Source of the DNA: CALINF01 sp039990395
Lineage (GTDB): Bacteria; Pseudomonadota; Gammaproteobacteria; Pseudomonadales; Halieaceae
Direction: 5' to 3'
NCBI GenBank assembly: GCA_039990395.1
Contig: JBDXFZ010000041.1
Coordinates: 186,001 to 250,000, forward strand
Length of the DNA: 64,000 nucleotides
Positions 36,612-44,833 of the stretch are shown here, in pieces. The translations under genes and the position numbers were made by a program. Below the pieces are notes generated by a model that was not told where the DNA came from, did no database searches, and worked only from the letters and a program-made list of their open reading frames with translations. Positions within the stretch are counted from its first letter, which is position 1, and each line of letters opens with the position of its first letter.

Positions 36612-37661
36612 ATGTCGGATCTTCCACTACGCCCGGAGGAATTTTCCACACACTGGCTTGAGTCCGTCTTTGACGCGCCCAAGGGCAGTCTGGCGTCGGT
36701 GCGTTTTGAGGCGGTGGGAACAGGGCAGATCTGTGATAGTTACCGCTTTACCTGTGACTGGCAGAACACCGACCGCCCAGCTACATTTGTCGCCAAGTGC
36801 CCAAGCGCTGACGCCGATAGCCGAGCCGCTGCAGCAATGTACCAGCTCTATCGTAGTGAGGTGGGCTGGTATAGCGAGTTCGCCAATGACAGCGGAGTCA
36901 ACTGCCCGAAATGCTACTTCGCTGCCATCGACGATAATGGAGAGGATTTCGCGTTACTGCTGGAGGATATGGCACCCAGCCAACAGGGAGACCAGATAAA
37001 GGGAGGCTCCTTACAACAGGTTCGATCGGCTGTCGTCGAACTGGCAAAACTAGGGACACACCCTATCAGTGACACCCGCCGGAGTCAGATTGATTGGCTC
37101 AATCAGGGAACCGACAACCGAGAGCAGATCCGGGTAGCGTTGCCCATGATGTATCCCGCTTTTTGCGAAATATTCGCGAGCCGTCTATCCAGCGAGGTAC
37201 TGCAACTTGGGGAGGAGTTGATGAGTCGCTTTAGCGCTTATCTGGATATTGAACCCGCTCGTGAATGCCTCACGCACAATGACTTTCGTCTCGATAATAT
37301 GCTGTTTGACATCTCGGGCCAGCGCGCAGTAATCGTCGACTGGCAGACCGCCAGCTGGGGAAGCGGCATCTCAGATCTGGCTTATCTTATTGGCACCAGC
37401 TTCGATAGTGCCGATGAGAGGGCTGAACAAGAACACAATTTACTGTCGCTATATCTCGATACTCTGCTGGAACGCGGTACGAGCCTCGACTACGAATTAG
37501 CCTGGTTGGACTATCGCAGAGCGGCGTTCTCTGGGCTGATAATGGCCATCAATGCATCTATATTGGTGGAGCGTACAGAGCGCGGTGATGAAATGTTTGC
37601 CAAGATGGCCGAACGCTCTGCACAGATGGCAAGCGATCTGCAAAGTATTACCTCGTTCTAA
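36612..37661 (+). CDS. Phosphotransferase of the APH/ecdysteroid-kinase-like superfamily
   Basis: This 349-aa protein kinase-like fold has a glycine loop region near VGTGQICDSYRF, the Lys in FVAKCP, the hinge LLLEDMAP, the catalytic loop LTHNDFRLDNMLF and the metal-binding IVDWQTASWGSGISDLAYLI. The DWQ form is typical of choline/ecdysteroid-kinase-like enzymes rather than antibiotic kinases. It probably phosphorylates the hydroxyl of a small molecule. It starts 1 nt after the preceding stop (TGATATG), so translation is coupled. I infer it acts on the product of the P450. Confidence 0.85.
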   Translation: MSDLPLRPEEFSTHWLESVFDAPKGSLASVRFEAVGTGQICDSYRFTCDWQNTDRPATFVAKCPSADADSRAAAAMYQLYRSEVGWYSEFANDSGVNCPKCYFAAIDDNGEDFALLLEDMAPSQQGDQIKGGSLQQVRSAVVELAKLGTHPISDTRRSQIDWLNQGTDNREQIRVALPMMYPAFCEIFASRLSSEVLQLGEELMSRFSAYLDIEPARECLTHNDFRLDNMLFDISGQRAVIVDWQTASWGSGISDLAYLIGTSFDSADERAEQEHNLLSLYLDTLLERGTSLDYELAWLDYRRAAFSGLIMAINASILVERTERGDEMFAKMAERSAQMASDLQSITSF

Positions 37662-37774
37662 CCCATAAGCGCAGAGCCAAAAGCGAATCACACTCAGCGA
37701 TTGCCCTAACAACCAACGGCAGTTTATCCTGTGGCTTACTGAAAACACTTGTCCCTCTTTGATAAGGAATAACC

Positions 37775-38524
37775 GTGCGTCTGATCATTGGTTTTCTCGT
37801 TCTTCTCTGTACGTCACCTCTCGTTCTGGCCCAGTCTACGCTCAAGATAGGAATGTCGCCCGATTACCCTCCTCTGCAGTATAAAGACGGCGAGCGCATC
37901 GTTGGGGTCGAGGCCGACAATGCCCAAGCGGTCAGCAAGATTCTCGGCAAACGAGTTGCCCTGTTCGAGTACAGTTTTGATGAGCTGATTCCAGCCCTGG
38001 AGCAAGGTAGCATCGATGTAATCATGTCCGGCTTCAGCGTGACTGCCGAACGCTCGCAGCGAATCGCTTTTGCTGACCCTTATCTTCAGGTAGGTCAGAT
38101 GTCGATTCTGCACAAAGACAAACTTGGACGATTTTCCCAGCCCTGGGCGGTCTATCGGGAGGGCGTGCGAATTGGAGTGGAGCCAGGCACAACGGGTGCG
38201 GCGTTTGCCAAACGTGAGCTGACTGACGCGCAAATCAGCTTTTTTGCCGACCCACCTGCTGCATTCGCTGGGCTACGCGAGGACAAGATTGACCTGTATA
38301 TTCACGACGCCCCCACGAGCTGGCGTCTGGCCAGTTCCGATGCAGACGACGACCTAATCAGCACGTATAAGCCGCTCACCAGCGAATCATTGGCCTGGGC
38401 AGTGCGCAAGGAAGACACGGCATTGCTGGCTGACCTGAACCGCGCCCTCGCGCAGATGCAAGCTCAGGGCACGCTTACCTATATCCTCAATCGATGGATT
38501 CCGGTGCAGGTCAGCGTTGAGTAG
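37775..38524 (+). CDS. Periplasmic solute-binding protein (amino-acid ABC type, family 3)
   Basis: This 249-aa protein has a signal peptide ending near LVLAQS. The family-3 fold follows: LKIGMSPDYPPLQYKDG, VGVEADNAQAVSKILGK and MSGFSVTAERSQRIAFADPYL, with VGVEPGTTGA later. It should bind a polar amino acid or similar ligand. No permease or ATPase gene is adjacent, so it is an orphan. The start is a GTG behind AAGGA. A stand-alone sensory or enzyme role (as in cyclohexadienyl dehydratase) cannot be excluded. Confidence 0.87.
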   Translation: MRLIIGFLVLLCTSPLVLAQSTLKIGMSPDYPPLQYKDGERIVGVEADNAQAVSKILGKRVALFEYSFDELIPALEQGSIDVIMSGFSVTAERSQRIAFADPYLQVGQMSILHKDKLGRFSQPWAVYREGVRIGVEPGTTGAAFAKRELTDAQISFFADPPAAFAGLREDKIDLYIHDAPTSWRLASSDADDDLISTYKPLTSESLAWAVRKEDTALLADLNRALAQMQAQGTLTYILNRWIPVQVSVE

Positions 38525-38674
38525 CCCCTAAGCTGGGGACCATCCCCACAATATTTACACTGAACACATTCCATCCTGCTCGTCGCGGCGCTACAATAGC
38601 GCCCCTCTCCCGATCGAGGTCGACCTCTTTTCTGTCGACCCTTGGGCCAATCCCGACCGCAGCAGGTAATTCAT

Positions 38675-40822
38675 ATGATCTATCAAAGCGACTCGCTGAC
38701 CGTGTCTCGTCACGATGGAGGCATCGCGGAACTCACCTTCGATCTCAAAGGCGAATCCGTTAACAAGTTCAACCGAGCAACGGTTGACGATCTCGGCGCT
38801 GCTCTGGACGCCATTACAGCCGAAAAAAGTATTACGGGGCTGTTAGTCACCAGCGGCAAGCCAGTATTTATTGTTGGCGCAGACATCACAGAATTTACCG
38901 ACCTCTTTGGTGCAGATGCCGACACCATTAAAGGCTTCACGCGTCAGAACAATAACAATTTTAACCGCCTGCAGAATCTGCCCTTTCCCACTTGCGTGGA
39001 AATCAATGGTTTTGCGATGGGCGGCGGCCTGGAACTTTGTCTGGCCTGCGATTTTCGCGTAATGAGCACAGCGGCTAAGATTGGTCTGCCTGAGACCAAA
39101 CTCGGCATTTTACCGGCCTGGGGTGGCACGGTTCGCCTGCCGCGCATGATTGGTGTTGACGAAGCAGTCATGTGGATTGCCACAGCCAAAGAGCAATCGG
39201 CTTCCAACGCCTTGAAAGTAGGCGCCGTTGATGCCATCGCCCCAGCGCAGGAACTGCGCAAGGTCGCTCTCGCAACGCTGCAGGAAGCGGTTGACGGCAA
39301 CCTCGATTTCACTGCGCGCCGTGAGGCCAAGAGCAATCCTCTACCGATGAATGACACAGAGGCCATGCTGGCCTTTTTCACCATGAAGTCGATGGTGGCG
39401 CAGCAGGCCGGCAAGCACTACCCCGCCCCCTTAAAGGTCGTGGAGGTGATAGAAGCCGCTCGCACGGTGAACCTGGAAGAGGCACTGGAGATTGAGGCCG
39501 ACGGCTTTGCCGCGCTGGCCACCACAGATGTGGCAGCTGCACTCGTTGGCGTATTCCTGTCGGATCAGCTTTTAAGCAAAAAGGCCAAGCAATGGGAGAA
39601 GTCGTCCGACAAGCGTGTCGAGCATGCTGCCGTGCTCGGTGCCGGCATTATGGGTGGCGGAATCGCCTACCAATCGGCTTACCGTGGCGTACCGATCAAA
39701 ATGAAGGATATCGCCCAAGAGGGCCTGGATCTGGGACTGTCTGAGGCCAATAAGCTTCTGGCCAAGCGGGTGGCGCGAGGTCGCATGACAGCCACAGAAA
39801 TGGGTCAGGTACTTACCAGCATCGACCCGATGCTGGAATACGACCGCTTTGATGAAGTCGATATCGTCGTAGAGGCCGTCGTGGAAAACCCGAAGGTCAA
39901 ACACGCAGTTTTGGCCGAGACCGAAACGAAAATCGGCGAAAATACCATCCTGGCGTCCAATACGTCGACCATCTCAATATCCTACCTGGCAGAAGCCTTG
40001 ATGCGCCCGGAAGATTTCTGCGGAATGCACTTTTTTAACCCAGTGCATGCAATGCCGCTGGTTGAGGTCATCCGAGGCGAGAAGACCTCGGATCGCGCTG
40101 TAGCTCGCACGGTTGCCTACGCCAATAAACTGGGTAAGAAAGCCATCGTAGTTAAAGACTGCCCTGGCTTCCTTGTAAATCGCGTGCTGTTCCCCTACTT
40201 CGACGGCTTCTCCAAGCTGCTGCGCGATGGTGCTGACTTTCAGGCTGTTGATAAAGTCATGGAGCGGTGGGGCTGGCCGATGGGCCCGGCCTACCTGATG
40301 GACGTGGTCGGCATAGACACGGGCGTCCACGCCGCTGGCGTGATGGCCGAGGGCTTCCCCGATCGCATGCTGCTGGATTTCAAAACGGCAACCGAAGTGA
40401 TGTTTGATAACGATCGCCTGGGTCAGAAAAATGGCAAAGGCTTTTACGACTACATTACCGACAAGCGAGGCAAGCCAAAGAAAACCGTATCGGAAGAAGC
40501 GTATGCACTGATAGCACCGATAACCGGCGAGCGCACCGAGTTTGAGCGCGAAGACATCATCGCGCGCATGATGCTACCTATGGCGACTGAAATGGCGCGT
40601 TGTCTGGAGGAAGGCATTGTGGAGTCGGCAGCAGAAGCCGATCTGGCACTGCTCTACGGACTTGGCTTTCCGCCCTTCCGCGGTGGCGTGTTCCGCTGGA
40701 TGGACGCGGTTGGTCTTGCGCATATTGCCGAAGCATCACAAAAATTTGCACACCTGGGTAAAGCTTACGAGCTTACGCAGGGCATGCAGGACAAGCTCGC
40801 CGCTGGCGAAACTTACTACTAA
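38675..40822 (+). CDS. fadB: Fatty-acid oxidation complex alpha subunit
   Basis: This 715-aa bifunctional enzyme is read from the ATG at 38675; an upstream GTG-type start at 38642 is not needed. The N-terminal crotonase domain has GKPVFIVGADITEF, NGFAMGGGLELCLACDFRV and GLPETKLGILPAWGGT (hydratase glutamates). The C-terminal hydroxyacyl-CoA dehydrogenase domain has LGAGIMGGGIAYQSA (NAD loop) and FFNPVHAMPLVEV with the catalytic His. Length equals Pseudomonas FadB (715 aa). It performs hydration and oxidation of enoyl-CoA with FadA as partner, 26 nt downstream. Confidence 0.96.
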   Translation: MIYQSDSLTVSRHDGGIAELTFDLKGESVNKFNRATVDDLGAALDAITAEKSITGLLVTSGKPVFIVGADITEFTDLFGADADTIKGFTRQNNNNFNRLQNLPFPTCVEINGFAMGGGLELCLACDFRVMSTAAKIGLPETKLGILPAWGGTVRLPRMIGVDEAVMWIATAKEQSASNALKVGAVDAIAPAQELRKVALATLQEAVDGNLDFTARREAKSNPLPMNDTEAMLAFFTMKSMVAQQAGKHYPAPLKVVEVIEAARTVNLEEALEIEADGFAALATTDVAAALVGVFLSDQLLSKKAKQWEKSSDKRVEHAAVLGAGIMGGGIAYQSAYRGVPIKMKDIAQEGLDLGLSEANKLLAKRVARGRMTATEMGQVLTSIDPMLEYDRFDEVDIVVEAVVENPKVKHAVLAETETKIGENTILASNTSTISISYLAEALMRPEDFCGMHFFNPVHAMPLVEVIRGEKTSDRAVARTVAYANKLGKKAIVVKDCPGFLVNRVLFPYFDGFSKLLRDGADFQAVDKVMERWGWPMGPAYLMDVVGIDTGVHAAGVMAEGFPDRMLLDFKTATEVMFDNDRLGQKNGKGFYDYITDKRGKPKKTVSEEAYALIAPITGERTEFEREDIIARMMLPMATEMARCLEEGIVESAAEADLALLYGLGFPPFRGGVFRWMDAVGLAHIAEASQKFAHLGKAYELTQGMQDKLAAGETYY

Positions 40823-40848
40823 CAACGGGTGATAGAAGGAGAAGGACT

Positions 40849-42024
40849 GTGAGTTTGAATCCAAGAGACGCAGTAATCGTAGACTACGCCCGCAGTGCAA
40901 TGGGGCGTTCCAAGAACGGCTGTTTTCGTAATGTGCGCGCTGACGACTTGTCGGTGGGCGTTATTCAGGGACTGCTGGCACGCAATGAGAAGCTGGACCC
41001 GGCAGAAATCGACGACCTGATTTGGGGTTGTGTACTACAGCGCGGCGAACAAGGTATGAACCTGGCACGCACACTGGTTTTGCGCGCCCAACTACCCTTT
41101 ACCGTACCTGCTCAAACCGTCAACAGACTCTGCGGGTCGTCGATGTCAGCACTACAAACGGCTGCGGCAAACATCATGGCCGGATTGGGTGATGTGTACC
41201 TCGTGGGCGGTGTTGAGCACTTGGGTCATCTGCCAATGATGGACGATGTCGACATCAATCCAAAGCTGGGACTGAATGTGGCCAAGGCCGCAGGCATGAT
41301 GGGCATGACCGCTGAATACCTGGCATTGATGCATGGGATAGGACGCGAGCAGCAAGATGCCATGGGACTGCGTTCACACCAGCTGGCTCACAAGGCTACA
41401 ATTGAAGGCAAATTCTCCCATGAGATCATCGCGCTCGAGGGTCACGATGAGCACGGCGCCCTGAAGCTAATCAGCGAAGATGAAACCATTCGACCCGAAA
41501 CCACGCTCGAGGGTCTGGCCTCGTTGCCACCGGCGTTCAATCCGCAGGGTGGCACGGTGACAGCTGGTACCTCGTCGCAAATCTCCGACGGCGCATCAGC
41601 GATGCTGATGATGTCTGCCGAAAAAGCGGAGCAACTAGGCCTAGAGCCTATCGCGCGGATTAAGAGCATGGCGCTGGCAGGTGTTGATCCCTCCATCATG
41701 GGCTACGGCCCTGTGCCGTCCACGCAGAAAGCGCTTAAGCGGGCTGGGCTGACCATAAAAGATATTGAGATGGTGGAACTGAATGAAGCCTTTGCGGCGC
41801 AGGCAATACCCGTACTCAAAGACCTCGAACTCCTGGACGATATGGAAGAAAAGGTGAATGTTCATGGCGGTGCGATTGCACTAGGGCACCCGTTTGGATG
41901 CTCGGGTACGCGTATCACCGGTTCATTGTTAACCGTTATGCAGGACCGCGATCTGACACTGGGTGTCTCCACCATGTGTATCGGATTGGGTCAGGGCATC
42001 ACCACTGTTATCGAGCGCGTCTGA
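40849..42024 (+). CDS. fadA: 3-ketoacyl-CoA thiolase (fatty-acid oxidation beta subunit)
   Basis: This 391-aa thiolase cleaves 3-ketoacyl-CoA to acetyl-CoA. The nucleophile is Cys95 in NRLCGSSMSAL, the catalytic His is in GGAIALGHPFGCSG and the second Cys in CIGLGQG. The start is a GTG preceded by AGGAGAAGGA. Length and sequence match FadA of the fadBA complex. It completes the operon with fadB. Confidence 0.96.
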   Translation: MSLNPRDAVIVDYARSAMGRSKNGCFRNVRADDLSVGVIQGLLARNEKLDPAEIDDLIWGCVLQRGEQGMNLARTLVLRAQLPFTVPAQTVNRLCGSSMSALQTAAANIMAGLGDVYLVGGVEHLGHLPMMDDVDINPKLGLNVAKAAGMMGMTAEYLALMHGIGREQQDAMGLRSHQLAHKATIEGKFSHEIIALEGHDEHGALKLISEDETIRPETTLEGLASLPPAFNPQGGTVTAGTSSQISDGASAMLMMSAEKAEQLGLEPIARIKSMALAGVDPSIMGYGPVPSTQKALKRAGLTIKDIEMVELNEAFAAQAIPVLKDLELLDDMEEKVNVHGGAIALGHPFGCSGTRITGSLLTVMQDRDLTLGVSTMCIGLGQGITTVIERV

Positions 42025-42038
42025 GCGCTGATCGTAAA

Positions 42039-42087
42039 GGTGGGTCAGGGACCCTAGCCATTTTCCCACTGGCAGTCCTGATCCACC
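42039..42087 (+). repeat. Long imperfect hairpin after fadA
   Basis: GGTGGGTCAGGGAC and GTCCTGATCCACC pair with one bulge and one G-U pair. Inside the loop, GCCA and TGGC can form a second stem. No T-run follows, so it is a likely mRNA 3' structure rather than a standard terminator. Confidence 0.4.
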
Positions 42088-42177
42088 AACTTAACTCTAG
42101 AGCAAAACAGTCAAGTCAGTAGACACCAAAACTGATCACGCGCTGCTTTGCTCGCCATATGAATCGCACAATAAATT

Positions 42178-42204
42178 GCATTTTGCGATTCGATCGCAAA
42201 ATGC
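42178..42204. promoter_or_regulatory. Perfect 12-bp inverted repeat upstream of the fimbrial operon
   Basis: The arm GCATTTTGCGAT is followed after TCG by its exact reverse complement ATCGCAAAATGC. No T-run follows on either strand. Its length and symmetry suggest a dimeric regulator site, 266 bp before the first fimbrial gene. Confidence 0.6.
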
Positions 42205-42299
42205 CACTCATTCGCGACGCTAGCCTCCCTCTGTCTTCTCGCTGGCTGCCTCTCTTACACACTGAAGGCTCCTCAAAAACATACTCTCGCTATTCACCC

Positions 42300-42315
42300 T
42301 GTGACCCAAGTCACA
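42300..42315. promoter_or_regulatory. CRP/Vfr binding site upstream of the fimbrial operon
   Basis: TGTGACCCAAGTCACA is an exact match to TGTGA-N6-TCACA, the CRP consensus; the symmetry extends one base further on each side. It lies about 155 bp before the first fimbrial start codon. Control of fimbriae by cAMP-CRP is common in Gammaproteobacteria; here it is inferred. Confidence 0.7.
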
Positions 42316-42469
42316 GAAATACCTTCTTTATCATCAGGAGAAACCCAGAGAGGCAATATTGGCAGCGCCTTTGCAATTAGATAATCGACTATGTGATGAC
42401 ACGCCCCTGGCACATTACGTAGCGACTTATCCAATCATTTACGACACTTTTGTAAAGGAAGCTATCAAG

Positions 42470-43027
42470 ATGAACATCAAACAAACAACCCTGGTTTTAT
42501 CACTTTCGACTGCGACAGTGGCAGTAGCAATGGCTAGCAACTCAGCATTGGCAGCACAACAAGGCACTCAAGGCGCTTCTAGTACAGGATCGACCGACGT
42601 TTCGCTGCAGGTTAACGACTCCGTAAAAATTACGGGTATTGAAGACCTAACCATCCCGGCTGTACTACAAACAGCCACAGGAGGCACTCAGGAGGGAGGC
42701 TCATTTTGTGTGTATAAAAATGGCGGCGACTCGGTAAAAATTACTGCATCGAACCCAGCAAGCGGCGCAACTGAATTCGCACTGGTAGGCGCAGCAGATG
42801 GCGACATCATTCAATACACTGTTGCTCTAGAGACTGGCGTCGACGCATCTTCCACTGCCACCACTGCGTACAACACCGCCAAGACACTGACCGGTGCAAG
42901 CACTGAATTCGCGTGCGGCGGCAGCGACACTCACTCCTACGAGATATTTATCGCGGAGCAAGAAGTTCGGGAGGCCACCACCGGCGCTTATTCTGGAACT
43001 TTGCAGTTCCTGGTTGAGCCGATCTAA
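42470..43027 (+). CDS. Probable major fimbrial subunit (CS1/alpha-like pilin)
   Basis: This is a 185-aa secreted protein. Residues 1-29 form a signal peptide (ending SALAA). The mature start, STDVSLQVNDSVKITGI, alternates hydrophobic residues like a donor strand. Cys80 and Cys149 could form one disulfide, and the C-terminal TGAYSGTLQFLVEPI is a typical pilin end. It is the first and smallest gene of the operon, followed by a stem-loop, which fits a strongly expressed major subunit. I recognise no exact family; the assignment rests on architecture and the chaperone and usher genes downstream. Confidence 0.72.
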   Translation: MNIKQTTLVLSLSTATVAVAMASNSALAAQQGTQGASSTGSTDVSLQVNDSVKITGIEDLTIPAVLQTATGGTQEGGSFCVYKNGGDSVKITASNPASGATEFALVGAADGDIIQYTVALETGVDASSTATTAYNTAKTLTGASTEFACGGSDTHSYEIFIAEQEVREATTGAYSGTLQFLVEPI

Positions 43028-43060
43028 GCCAAACAGCCATTAAATATAGAACTAAATGGA

Positions 43061-43110
43061 TGCAATAACGTGCTTCAGACTGTAAACGCGTTATTGCAGT
43101 TCCTTCTTTT
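43061..43110 (+). terminator. Stem-loop after the major pilin gene (partial terminator)
   Basis: TGCAATAACG and CGTTATTGCA form a perfect 10-bp stem around an 18-nt loop, followed by a T-rich stretch ending in TTTT. It lies 34 nt after the pilin stop and could stabilise the pilin message and limit read-through into the minor subunits. Confidence 0.5.
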
Positions 43111-43167
43111 ATAAATGCAGCAATGCATCAACTGCCTAGGCCAGCGCGCTGAGGGATAACATTAGTC

Positions 43168-44124
43168 ATGTCTGCTTTGCCAAGGTATCTCTACAGTCTC
43201 ACGGTGCTCGCGATGACCTTCAGTGCTACACCCACATGGTCTGCGGACGACTTTAATATCTGGGCTATACCGACTATAGATTTTGGCACGTGGAATGACG
43301 CAGGAACACTATCAACGACAACAGCCGGGTGTATCGACTCATGGGACAACAACAACCCCAAGGACTACAGACTTACACTTTCAAGCGCCAGCAACAACAG
43401 TGACTTCTATCTCTATCGAAATGGCGATACCAGCCAAACTGGAAACAAGCGTATCCAGATTGATATTTCCAGTCGAGACATCAAGAGCTCACCAAATTAC
43501 AGACTGTTTTTGAACGAAGAGGCCATACACAAGCGCAGAGGCCAAAAACAGAACTGCCCCAATGGGGACAACGGTGAATTAAAGCTAACAATCCTGCAGG
43601 GCGAACTGACTTCAGCTATCGCCGGAAACTATTCCGCAAGCTTCACATTGTCAGGAATGGGCGGTAAAGGGTACCGCAGGAGTGACTCTCAAAATTTTCA
43701 AGTCTTCCTCAGCGTGGAAAATCCACAGGTACAAATCTCCGGGCTCGATGACATCAATCTGACTACTGACCCCCTAGCCACCGGCGGTATTGAAGTAGAC
43801 GAAAATTTCTGTGTCTATGCAGCCTCGACAGACTATCGCTTGACCATCACTTCAACGCAGTACAGTGCGGGGAACTTCTCTCTGGTTAGCTCACAAGGGG
43901 ATGAATTGCCTATCAATCTGCAATTTGCTGACAACATCGCAGGCGCGTCTATGCAGAATGTCCAGGTGGCATCTTCGATGAACGGCACCGGAGACAACTC
44001 CTCTAACTCATGCGGCGGAGAAGATAACGCAACGCTGCGCATCTCTGTTAGCGAGTCAGGACTTAGAGAAGCCTCAACCGGCAACTATGGAGCGTCTCTC
44101 ACTCTTCTGGTCGAGCCGATATGA
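43168..44124 (+). CDS. Two-domain fimbrial protein, probable minor or tip subunit
   Basis: This 318-aa secreted protein has a signal peptide ending near TWSAD. It contains two pilin-like domains. Domain 1 (about 27-178) has FGTWNDAGT, Cys55 and Cys130, and ends AGNYSASFTL. Domain 2 (about 185-318) has Cys215 in FCVY and Cys282 in SCGG and ends TGNYGASLTLLVEPI, almost the same tail as the first-gene pilin. Two domains suggest a tip adhesin or adaptor, with domain 2 anchoring it to the fibre. Its stop overlaps the next start by 4 bp. Confidence 0.68.
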   Translation: MSALPRYLYSLTVLAMTFSATPTWSADDFNIWAIPTIDFGTWNDAGTLSTTTAGCIDSWDNNNPKDYRLTLSSASNNSDFYLYRNGDTSQTGNKRIQIDISSRDIKSSPNYRLFLNEEAIHKRRGQKQNCPNGDNGELKLTILQGELTSAIAGNYSASFTLSGMGGKGYRRSDSQNFQVFLSVENPQVQISGLDDINLTTDPLATGGIEVDENFCVYAASTDYRLTITSTQYSAGNFSLVSSQGDELPINLQFADNIAGASMQNVQVASSMNGTGDNSSNSCGGEDNATLRISVSESGLREASTGNYGASLTLLVEPI

Positions 44125-44789
44125 GTAAAGTTAGTAGGTTATTCGAGCTGGTTAGAAAGCTGGCAGCGGTCATTGGCTCCAGCACTATCCTGCTGTCAAT
44201 TGATGCCGCCCAATCAGAGACAGCCGGAGAACTGGGCTCTCGCTCCGTCGGTACCAGTACTGTTTTCATATCGATCGTTCAACCGGCTAGATTTTTTGCC
44301 CCTGCAACTTTTTCCATGGCTCCCGAGGGATCCCGCAGTAGCAGAGCGAATGCTATTTCCGCAGTGCCCGAAAAATCGCTTTCAAATGAAACGAAGCCTC
44401 TTGCTCCGAGCGAGTTCTATCTCAATGATCCTAAGACACAGTATTCGCTGTCAAGACAACTCTCTACCACCGGTAGTACCGATTTTTCACTTTGCGTACC
44501 CAAGGGCCGAGGTAACGTCACCCTGCTTGGCTCAAACCAAAAAACAGCGGTTTATACCGCCAACACCGAGACTGGAGTGCATTCGTTTAGCGTTAGCCTC
44601 ACCCAGGGTAAAAATGGTCGATCAGCAAGCTCCGATGCAGGCTGTCCGGGTGGCGGGGAGACCGTGGTTCAGATTTCCATAACTGGCTCAACCATAGACC
44701 GCCTACGCGCCAAGCCCTCAGCGAATGAACAAGAACGAAGCCCGGCAGACCGCTTCGCAAAGATCGAACTGGTCGTCGTTCCAGAATAA
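44121..44789 (+). CDS. Third fimbrial-operon secreted protein, divergent pilin-like
   Basis: This 222-aa protein has a signal-like N-terminus (hydrophobic 13-29). After a Ser/Ala/Pro-rich stretch (30-95) comes a pilin-like region with Cys125 in FSLCVPKG, Cys175 in AGCPGGGE and the end FAKIELVVVPE. The cysteine placement and terminal strand match the other two subunits. The lengthy linker could make it a fibre-base or accessory subunit. It begins in the ATGA overlap with the preceding gene and ends before the chaperone gene, so it is part of the operon. Confidence 0.6.
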   Translation: MSKVSRLFELVRKLAAVIGSSTILLSIDAAQSETAGELGSRSVGTSTVFISIVQPARFFAPATFSMAPEGSRSSRANAISAVPEKSLSNETKPLAPSEFYLNDPKTQYSLSRQLSTTGSTDFSLCVPKGRGNVTLLGSNQKTAVYTANTETGVHSFSVSLTQGKNGRSASSDAGCPGGGETVVQISITGSTIDRLRAKPSANEQERSPADRFAKIELVVVPE

Positions 44790-44833
44790 GTCCACACAGA
44801 TTAACCATGAATATAGCTACGAGGTTTACTGCA

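Larger units (their letters stand above)
42025..42469. other. Regulatory region between fadA and the fimbrial operon
   Basis: This 445-bp stretch has no credible gene. It contains an imperfect long hairpin after fadA (42039-42087), a perfect 12-bp inverted repeat (42178-42204) and a perfect CRP-consensus site (42300-42315). The start of the first fimbrial gene at 42470 has AAAGGA before it. An in-frame start at 42359 would add 37 residues unlike a signal peptide and is rejected. Confidence 0.65.

Noticed and set aside
36612..37661. Antibiotic-resistance aminoglycoside kinase
   Set aside because: The DWQ metal motif and overall pattern fit choline/ecdysteroid-kinase-like enzymes, and the neighbours are metabolic rather than resistance or mobile genes.
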